DNA of 64,000 nt from positions 21,031,134 to 21,095,133 of the forward strand of contig OZ034970.1 of the NCBI GenBank assembly GCA_964030785.1. Direction: 5' to 3'. Position 1 is the stretch's first letter; the number at the start of each line of letters is the position of its first letter. Below are positions 56,701 to 64,000 of the stretch, piece after piece. This stretch comes from Siderastrea siderea (taxonomy: Eukaryota; Cnidaria; Anthozoa; Scleractinia; Rhizangiidae). The translations under genes were made by a program, and so were the position numbers. Under the pieces are notes generated by a model, which did not search any database, was not told the origin of the DNA, and saw only the letters and a program-made list of their open reading frames with translations.

Positions 56701-59700
56701 AAGCTCAAAGTATTTAACTATCACATTATATCATAACTTACTTCTTACTCGTACATGTACACGAGAATTGAATGATTGAATGTTTACGATTGTTTGGTGT
56801 ACCGCTGACCGCAATCTCATTGCTTATCGCAGCAGCCGGAGGAGTGCTCAGCTGTAGCTTTTTTCTTCGGCTCTTTCACCCAGCTCTTTGATGTTCATTT
56901 TCTGAAATTCTTCAGTCGTCATTAAAGGGGAAAAGGTTTTTTTTCCCATGTTGGACATTTTCCTAAAGTAGGAGACCACTTGCTGGGGAGTTAAAAATCA
57001 GATAGTGGAGATGCCCTCATTGTCTTCATTTGTAGCTTTCCTTATTCGCCTTTGCGACATTTTCTGGGTTTGCTTTCATCTCTGTCTCCCCCCACCCCTT
57101 CTTAAATTCTATTTAGAAAGTCTTTCTTGTTTTCGTTAAAGGATCATCTTGACTCATTGGACTTACAATGTAAGAGCCCATCCCTGTGCCAATGTATGTT
57201 GGCCTGGTTGGGTTTCATTGAGGTTTTTGAGTGATGGCTTTGCTTTAAGACCAGTTCCTGCAGCCTGCATGCGTAGCCCTCATTTTCGCTTTATTATACA
57301 TTGATTTCTCATCAGGTCGAAGCTTGTGATCTCCAGTTTCAATATGTTGCCTCAGTGAAGAAGATTGGAAGTATGTTTTCACACATCCATCCACTGGGCA
57401 TTATAACAATGAGGCGACCTTCTGGGATTCCTATTCTGAAGTTGTATTATGGTGGTCACTGTCCTCTCCATGAAATTCTTCATCCTCATCTTCAGAATCA
57501 CGGGCTCCTTCGTGACTTGTCGTTTGTTTTGAGAAGGGCACAAAATCTCCACTTGCTGGAGAGCTGCCTTGCTGATGATGGTGGAGTTCTCTGTGGTCTT
57601 CTTACCTTTAATATTCTTTCCTTATTAAATCACAATTTAAAATCATAAGCGAAAGTAAGCATGTTTCCCTTAGGTAGTAGTCCGCTTACCAGGCCTGCTT
57701 GCTTGCTTGTATATGTACAGTAGCCAACATAAATAGATTTAAACTCCATTTAAAAAGGTGACTAGGATGGTGATCAGGAGTTTTCTAGGGCCGGGTAAAG
57801 TTACTGCACATGTAGTATCCCTTATTATAAGGTTTATTTTCAAAATTGGCAGAAGAACTTTGCATTGCATTACAAGCAGTGTTATTAAAAACATTTCCAT
57901 CTTAACATTTTGGGGGAAATCAGAGATGTGTCTACAAGTTTACATTCCTTGAGACAATCCTTACAGGTTCCTAGTCCCAGGGGGAATGGGATACTCTATA
58001 AAGTTTTATACGGGGAGTCTCCGCCCGGAGGTTCCAACCCTTACCCTTAAATAAACTAATTTTACCAAATTGATACCTTTTTGTACACCTAGAGCAAAAT
58101 TGCACCCCTTTCTTATATTATACCCTTAGGGTAAGCCAAGCCGATTTTGTGACCCTTTCATGTACTAAAATGGGAATTTTCCCTACCCCTTGTAGTAGAC
58201 TGCGAGCTTAAAAAGGCACCCCTTTCAGGCGAAGCCTCCCCGTATAGCCGCCCCTCCCCCCCGGCCAAAGAAAAAATGACTTCGCAGACGCTACAGTTGA
58301 GCATGCCTCCGGCTGCTGCGATAAGCAATGAGATATGCGGTCAGCGGTACACCAAACAATCGTAAACATTCAATCGTTCAATTCTCGTGTACGAGTAAGA
58401 AGAATGTTATGAAATAATTTAATGTGATAGTTAAACACTTTCAACTTGCTTAAAATTCGAAAGAAAGAGCCGGCTGACTTAAAATATTATTTCTGAACAG
58501 CGTGACAAAAATGGATACCAGAAAAACCTGAAGCACTCATGTCACGAAATCCAACATGGCGGTGATGGCAGGATTGGTGGAGTATCCAGTGATGTTTGCT
58601 TCTCTGCCAGGCTGCCTTTTGTGTAGATTTCCCAGAAGATCTTCAACGTGGGTTTCCAAATCGCTCGGCGTTCTGGCGTACGATCGTGGTCTTTGGCGTA
58701 AAGCAGTGTAGGACCAAGCCAGCACGGCGTAGGAGGGTGTAAGGCTTGGATAAATTCTGCTTGTTAAAATGGCTTATTCTGCCTGCCGGCAGTGCTCGTA
58801 AAAATCGCTAATTCTGCTCGAAATTCTGCTCGGACACCGTCACTCTACTTGAATTCTGCTCGTTACCCGAAAAATTTTCGGCACTTCGGGCCTTATGTAT
58901 TTTACTCAAAATAATTAATATGGAAGGGAGCCTGGGCCTAACCCTTTAGTACTAGCAAAATTGTAATTCATCTAACTTTATATCACTGATATTAGACGAA
59001 ACAGTGGATTGTGTGAGTGCGTTTTAGCTAATAATCACATTAATCACAAGGTGTTTGCCATTTGTTAATATGTATTTTGTTTTCAATTTTTCTTACAACT
59101 GTTATGCATATCATTAGTGTCACTGATTTGCCATTATTCTGCTCACATTCTGCTCGAAAATGCCTTATTCTGCTGGCAGAATGCTCACCTCAAAAATCGC
59201 TTATTCTGCTCGAAATTCTGCCGGCAGAATTTATCCAAGCCTAAAGCTTAACCCTTTCACTCCCAAGAGTGCCTAACATCAAAATTCAAGACGAATCCCA
59301 AATTTCATTTTGTAAAATACTGAAATATAAATAGTACCATGTGAAAGTACTGCTGAAGAGGTTTCATTTGAATGGTCACACCATAGGGTTTCATCCACAG
59401 ACTCAAAAGTTAGAATCACCTTAATGTTTCCATAACTGACTCTAGGAGTGAAAAGGTTAACTTGTATTAACGATATTGTACGTTGGTGTGTAGCCGAGTG
59501 AGTGAAAATTTTTACCGGGGACTGGGGACAAGGTTGGCACAGCATTTTCCTGGCATTGGTGCGGTGGCTGCTTGGCATACAAGTTTGAAATTCTTGGCGT
59601 ATCTTCGGCGTGGGACATACACGGAATGCACCCTGGCTTCTCTGGGAGCTGTTTGTAATGTTTTGGTTGATCTGTTGGCAGTTGCAGCAAACTGGAATGA

Positions 59701-61145
59701 AACCATTTGCGGCTGCTGCAAGGATGAAAACTGAACTCTTGAACTGGTCATAACAATCGTCGTGACCTTGCAGGATCTCTGAATTTGGCGCAACTTGGGG
59801 TTGGCTCTAAGGCCGCTCTTGAACTGATTACTGCACAAAACAGTATGTCAGACAACAATTGCTTCTTATAAATCTTATTTTTCTAGTTTAGTCGACTGTC
59901 CAGTTTATTTTTGTGGTTTTCTCAACCGGTTAACTCAGAGTGTCTGTTTTTGCATAAATTAACAGTCCCCAATGAGAATGTGATGTTTAAAAAGTGATTT
60001 TTCTAAAAAAGTGAAATAATAGCAATCTATAGATGATAAAGAAACAGCATGATGGTTTATAAATGCTCTAGTATTTCTTACATTCTGACAAGTGGCCACT
60101 TAAAATAGTAGAAAATTGGCATTTTGCCTAAGGTGCCGGTTTTAAATCACGTGCTCTGCAAAAAACCCTTGAGTGCCTGTGGACTTTTAGGTGTCAAAAG
60201 ATTAAGAAAGGATCCGGCCTATATTTCTTTACAATTTCGAATTTGATCAAAATATGAGTACCAGTTAGATTTTTTCTTAGTCAAAGATGTCTGATTTTCA
60301 GTTTTTCAAAAGTAGAGTTCCCCCCAAGTTACAAAGAACAGAGGGCCAGGGGCCCCCTTGGGAACAAAGAAAAAATCTAGTGACATTTTTGTTAAGAGGA
60401 AGGATGATAGATCGCTAGGATGTGAACAGAATTTCAACCAGTCTGTTGTGCTTTGAGAAAATTTTCAGGCACTAAAACAGCCAAAAAATGCAGTTTTGGG
60501 CATGAACCCCCCCCCCCCCCCCTGATACCAGGTTCAGTTTATTACGAGAATTATGAAATAAAAAACCACCATGATTGCTTTCACCTCAAGGACTAACTTC
60601 ACACAAAAAAATGAAGGAAAGTTTATTTTGACCATTTCCAATTTTGCTCAAACCTTAGCAAGATTTGCTCTTAAAATCATCAATGAATAATAAAGTTAAT
60701 AGTAACAGAATGTACAAAATTTGTCATTTGTTTTTAATACAATGTATTGATCAGAAATGCAGTTTTTTGCCTGAGCTTTTATTTCCAAGGGTAACTTGAA
60801 GGAGCTGTAGCACTAATTGCTGCCCACCGTAATCTAAATCAGCAATATTTTCTAAACAAAATAATCCGTTTTACTGCAGAATGCCCCAAAAGGAAGAGAT
60901 CCAAGCACAAGAGTGTCCTTGATGATGCTAGTGACGATGAGGGGGGACCAAACACATATGATTACAATGACAGCTTTTTAGATGATGGTGATAGCGATGG
61001 TAGTTACTCTGCAGGGTCTGATGACTCTGACTGGCAACCTCAAGGGGGCGATGATGATGATGACGATGATGATGAGGACGTTAATGAATTGTTAACTGAG
61101 GCACGTGGCTTCCTCCGCAGCAAGAACATGACGAAACCTGTATGA
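50489..61145 (+). CDS. APLF: Aprataxin and PNK-like factor (APLF), 9 exons, 558 aa
   Basis: Exons: 50489-50581, 50682-50753, 51652-51919, 52302-52429, 52677-52863, 53540-53916, 54281-54366, 54754-54953, 60880-61145. The total is 1677 nt, open, all GT-AG. APLF is a nuclear scaffold in non-homologous end joining and single-strand break repair. Domains in order: FHA (about 1-100; G25-R26, S38-R39-x-H41), which in known APLF binds CK2-phosphorylated XRCC1/XRCC4; Ku-binding motif TRKLPSW (209-215); Ser-Asp acidic clusters typical of CK2 sites; two PBZ poly(ADP-ribose) zinc fingers (C396, C402, H409, H415 and C447, C453, H460, H466); acidic tail with YDYNDSFLDD and DWQP, matching the histone-chaperone region of vertebrate APLF. 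Length is close to human APLF. The start ATG follows AGA and precedes GCC. The last intron (5.9 kb) carries an inverted repeat. Confidence 0.95.
51037..51085. repeat. (AAAC)n-type simple repeat
   Basis: AAACAAAC/AACCAACAAAC units in APLF intron 2; a similar AAAC tract occurs at 55130-55160 in intron 8. Confidence 0.85.
51652..51919 (+). CDS. APLF: APLF exon 3: end of FHA domain and linker
   Basis: LHTNPTFFKASVKEKFVALK continues the FHA beta sandwich (vertebrate APLF has IHTNPCFYQ here). After LLPDFLCFEIVNKG the sequence turns into an unstructured linker rich in Asp, Pro and Lys. It ends with one base of a Glu codon before GTAAGA. Confidence 0.93.
52677..52863 (+). CDS. APLF: APLF exon 5: Ku-binding motif
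   Basis: A Lys/Pro-rich linker carrying QKTRKLPSWLIQ. The Arg/Lys-x-x-Pro-x-Trp core matches the APLF-type Ku80-binding motif. The flanking sequence is Lys-rich (KKVGNRKGK), which may act in nuclear import. Confidence 0.9.
54281..54953 (+). CDS. APLF: APLF exons 7-8: tandem PBZ zinc fingers
   Basis: Finger 1 spans the splice junction (CPYGNKCYR at 54281-54366, then KNPVHFKEYSH at 54754 on); finger 2 is CPYGTSCYRKNPQHKRDFKH. Both fit C-x5-C-x6-H-x5-H exactly, with the Tyr-Gly and Tyr-Arg residues that contact ADP-ribose in known PBZ modules. An Asp-rich linker, (Asp)5-Gly-Gly-(Asp)5, joins them. Confidence 0.95.
55441..56865. repeat. Left arm of a long inverted repeat in APLF intron 8
   Basis: It is the inverted counterpart of 58290-60680. 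Matching landmarks: AATTGGAAATGGTCAAAATA (55480) against 60630s; GTTAACCGGTTGAGAAAACC (56210) against 59930s; GCAATTGTTGTCTGACATAC (56291) against 59850s; CGCAGCAGCCGGAGGAGTGC (56830) against 58310s. Similarity looks high but not perfect, with small indels. Confidence 0.85.
57995..58250. repeat. CGGGGAG-ended inverted-repeat element
   Basis: TATACGGGGAGTCTCCGCC on the left and GCCTCCCCGTATA on the right are inverted; between them runs an ACCCCTTT/ACCCTTA-rich sequence. It lies in the spacer of the larger inverted repeat. Confidence 0.5.
58607..59636. mobile_element. Composite insertion with 8-bp target-site duplication
   Basis: The arm sequence is interrupted between two copies of CTTCTCTG (58599-58606 and 59637-59644); the left arm has one copy. 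The insert begins CCAGGCTGC and ends GCACCCTGG, short inverted ends. An 8-bp duplication suggests a hAT element. Nested inside are an inverted pair AGGCTTGGATAAATTCTGC (58743) / inverted copy near 59223-59241 and the MITE at 59248-59460. Confidence 0.7.
59248..59460. mobile_element. MITE with TTAACCCTTTCACTCC ends
   Basis: The left end TTAACCCTTTCACTCC faces the right end GGAGTGAAAAGGTTAA. It is 213 bp, non-coding, nested within the composite insertion. One of the youngest layers here by position. Confidence 0.75.
60880..61145 (+). CDS. APLF: APLF exon 9: acidic histone-binding tail
   Basis: A basic stretch (CPKRKRSKHK), then YDYNDSFLDDGDSDGSY, SDDSDWQPQG, an eight-Asp run, and EDVNELLTEARGFL near the end; stop TGA 61143-61145. 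Vertebrate APLF ends with the same order (NDSFLDD, DSDWEP, Glu/Asp run, EELLKEA) and binds H2A-H2B and H3-H4 there. It is 5.9 kb from exon 8. Confidence 0.94.
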
Positions 61146-63886
61146 TGCTCAGTAGGGTTTGAAGATGGACTGGTACAGCAGGGCTTGACAAAAACTTGAA
61201 AAAAAATTCTCTGATATTAGCCATTTAATGGATAAGCATTAGTGTACGTTTTCCCGTGTGAGGTCACTTTTGTGTGATGACCCTTTTTTGAACATTTGAT
61301 ATATAATGGTCAAATGTGCATTAAATTCAAGTTGCCAGACTTGCACTGTAATTATTCTGGGGGAGGAGTCTGCTTGGCCCTTGCCTTTCCATGGTAACTT
61401 GCCGAACTTCAATATCTACCTATCTTGAAACCCACATGGGATTTCTGTTGAGCCCTGGACAATGTACATATTGTGCAATCATCCAGATGAGAGTAGTCCT
61501 GGCTGGATACAAAATGTTCTTGGTGACATCAACTGACCGTTCACAAATAGATGAGAATAAAGGTTGTTTGTTATTCTCATAGTTTATTAAGTTTTCTACA
61601 CTAACTACACTAACAACATTCACTAGTTACACCTTATCATCTCTCCTCACCACAGTCAAAACAGGAAAGCATTCCTTCAAAGAATAAAAAGTATACTAGT
61701 AGTTTACAGTGATCTCATTGTTCATTAATTTTATTTTGATAAATTTGTGTGGTGGGTACGTTGCAGTCTGACAGGTTTCCTGATTTGCAAAACCTGTCGT
61801 CTGACGAAATCCAAGAGTGTTCTGACTTGATTGAAAAAGCCGGTAAGGGATGGAAAAGAGAAGAATAAATTTAAGCACATGACTGTTGGATGCAGATCAG
61901 GAAACCTCTCAAATTCTAACCTTACATTCAACCTCTCAAATTCCAACCTCAAATTCCAGCCATGCATGAGATCATGAATTGAGCCATTATGAAAATTTAG
62001 CTTTAAGGCTGAGTTTTTGTTTTAAAATAAAAACTGAAGTCTTCATTTTTAGAGTGCATCATGGAAATGAATAATGTATTGACATCAGTTTTGTAAATAC
62101 AGCTGGTGTACAATTAGGCTCGATTTTACCAGCCGCTTCTCGGGAAATGAGCCCGCCCTCCTCCCCCGAAGAGACAAAGACCAGTCTCGAGAGAGCGGTG
62201 GAAATCGAACCTAGTGTACAATCAACTTCATTTTTTTCATTCTTGGCAGGAACACTTCTCCTGTTTTGATTGTAAAAAGCTACGTGTTCAACATTACCTG
62301 GATTATTGGTAATGCTCTAAATCAAAGGATGCATGTGATAGTCAAAGCAAGAATAAAAACAATAAATAAAATGACATATTATACCGTAGTTGTAATTAAA
62401 ACTGCAAACCATTAAGGTGTCAGAAAATAAAACTTCAGTTTGTTATTTGCAGCCTGGAAATTAAAAAAAAATTATATACTTCTTTTATTTACAAAATTTC
62501 ATTGTAAACAGTAAGCTAAAGTAAAAAGTTTTTTGTTTTTAAAAAAATGTTTCAAAGAAGGAATGTAAATTACAACTAGTACTAGCTGCATGGAGAAAGT
62601 AAAGTCGCAATGCAAATGTACACAGTACATAGTGATAGCCATTACAATGTTGAAGTTTAATAAATTAGTATTCTTTAAAGGTGTGGACACTTGAATTCTT
62701 CATTAAAATTGTGTCAACACATTTAATACAACTTGGAAAACCAAGCATCATCTTGGTTAGATCTTTAATGGTAAAGGGCGGAAAAGGAAAAGCTAATAAT
62801 TTAATGTGGGGAATTTTTTTACGTACTACTTTATGGTTTCTGTGAAGGCTGGGGTATTAATTTTATTTCCACTATAACATCTATTGAAGTGGTGCAAGTA
62901 CTCTAAGGAAACCCTTGAGCAGTTTACCTTAGAATTATTTTGGATGTGACCATAATGACCTTTTTAGCTAAAATAGTAATGCCCCTACACTTGTTTACAA
63001 GTAAATGTGTGCCTGATTGGATGAAAACAGTGTTCAGTTCTGTAATTCTTCAGGAACAAGAGAAATTTCTCATGGGTGGGGTTCTAAACAACACAATAGA
63101 AATTATGTTAGCTAAATAGCTATATAGCTACATGTATGTTTCAATACAACTGATAAAAACAGAATGTTGGAAGAAATTGGTTCCATAAACTGAGTTTTGT
63201 TCTCCCAGAATTCTATTCATAATTCTACATTGTACAACTCCAGGGACACATGGAAACCCTCTTCTATTTCTCAAACAGAAAGCTGATAACTGATTACTGG
63301 AATCAGTCGCATTTATTAAGCATATAACTATGATCAGAAACTCAACTCAAAAATTCAATTAAAAAGTTAATGTCAACAATGTAAATCAACCAAAAAGTAA
63401 GTTAAAAGGCTTTTTTTTTTCTAATGCACCCCTTTACACTGTACTTAATTCCCAAAGTACAGCTATAAATCCAGTGACCCCCTCCCTCCCCTTTAGTGAC
63501 AACTGTTGGCAAAACCCATAAATGAAGATCTCTGTGGTTGGTACCTTTTTCATTAAATGCCCTGGTGGGACCATGCCTTGAGTCACCCCAGATAGGAGGT
63601 ACACATGTGTCAGTTACCTTCAGGTAAAAAAGTTAACTCACTTATAAGTTGCCTAAACTCCAGTGATGGACACACAAATTTAGTTGGCTCATTCTGGTTA
63701 CCTTAAGTTTTTCCTTAGCCAAAGTACTTGCAGAACCTAATTTAAAATGAGGCAACACTCTCTAAAATGATTCCTAGTGTTCTTGTGTTGTGCACTTAGC
63801 AAATGCACTGGACATCGTGGATTACAAATTGATCCTGAAGTCAGGCTTTGACCTAACGCAAACAGTTTTGTGTTCTTACTGCTCCA
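61146..63886. other. 3' flanks of two convergent genes
   Basis: It follows the APLF stop and precedes (on the minus strand) the stop of an unidentified gene. AATAAA signals on the plus strand at about 61557 and 61683 could end APLF. A small inverted pair (GTACAATTAGGCTCGATTTT near 62109; inverted partner at about 62195-62218) marks an unclassified repeat. I see no gene. Confidence 0.6.
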
Positions 63887-64000
63887 TCATAAGCCACGAT
63901 TCCTGTTCTCCTCCTCCTGGAACTGCTTCACAACACAGCCTTTAAATGAAGTCAGCCGCACATCAATCTCGCCTTCTTCAAGCTTCAAAATAAACACACC
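63887..64000 (-). CDS. Last coding exon of an unidentified gene (partial)
   Basis: The minus strand is open from the window edge to TGA 63887-63889 and reads GVFILKLEEGEIDVRLTSFK then GCVVKQFQEEENRNRGL. The pattern of alternating hydrophobic beta-strand residues and a charged amphipathic end looks like real coding sequence, but I do not recognise the family. It converges on APLF. The rest of the gene lies beyond 64000. Confidence 0.5.
   Translation of the reverse strand, partial: GVFILKLEEGEIDVRLTSFKGCVVKQFQEEENRNRGL

Larger units (their letters stand above)
58290..60680. repeat. Right arm of the APLF intronic inverted repeat
   Basis: It matches the left arm in reverse orientation but is about 1 kb longer because of the insertion at 58607-59636. 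A homopolymer at the same homologous point has 16 C here (60507-60522) and 7 G in the left arm (55594-55600), showing independent slippage after duplication. Confidence 0.85.
54954..60879 (+). other. APLF intron 8 (5.9 kb)
   Basis: It holds a long inverted repeat (55441-56865 against 58290-60680), a composite insertion in its right arm (58607-59636), and a spacer (56866-58289). The spacer includes a minus-strand acidic coding-like fragment near 57431-57590 (HEGARDSEDEDEEFHGEDSD, then stop), of unknown origin, and a CGGGGAG-ended repeat at 57995-58250. Confidence 0.75.

Noticed and set aside
1..64000. CRISPR arrays, operons, rRNA, viral genes
   Set aside because: None seen; the tandem repeats are microsatellites and the gene structures are spliced metazoan genes.

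Overview
The window looks like nuclear DNA of an anthozoan cnidarian, most likely a stony coral. The reasons are intron-rich genes with GT-AG introns, AT-rich spacers full of hairpin MITEs, hAT remnants and tRNA-derived SINEs, and a decayed class A GPCR of the kind cnidarians have expanded. The species assignment is inference. There is no bacterial, organellar or viral gene structure, no rRNA and no CRISPR.

Layout, left to right. (1) 38-309 (+) is the last exon of a von Willebrand factor A domain gene that starts outside the window. (2) 1941-28379 (-) is a 16-exon gene of the glutamate carboxypeptidase II / transferrin receptor family (M28B). I could join all 16 exons into one open frame of 693 codons plus stop. 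Four of the five zinc ligands and the catalytic glutamate are missing, so it reads as an intact pseudopeptidase. Its 10.4-kb intron carries, on the other strand, a broken GPCR, an unidentified 140-codon ORF and several MITEs. (3) 28380-33300 is a spacer dominated by a decayed, nested hAT transposon. (4) 33301-44328 (-) is a 17-exon paralogue with every catalytic residue in place (806 codons). A second first exon at 46925-47229, in the same splice phase, would give a 765-residue form with a different cytoplasmic tail and membrane anchor. (5) 50489-61145 (+) is a complete 9-exon APLF gene (558 codons): FHA domain, Ku-binding motif, two PBZ zinc fingers and an acidic histone-binding tail. Its last intron holds a long inverted repeat with a nested insertion. 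(6) 63887-64000 (-) is the last coding exon of an unidentified gene that converges on APLF.

The two M28B genes are a head-to-tail tandem duplication. They share almost every intron position and phase, and one copy kept the di-zinc hydrolase centre while the other lost it. APLF is divergent from the active copy and has no evident functional link to it. I found no wholly new multi-gene system. The most interesting items are the intact pseudopeptidase next to its active twin, the two interchangeable membrane anchors, a tandem repeat made of 5' splice sites, and the inverted repeats inside transcribed introns.

All coding joins were made by eye from splice consensus, reading phase and paralogue alignment; no transcript data were available.
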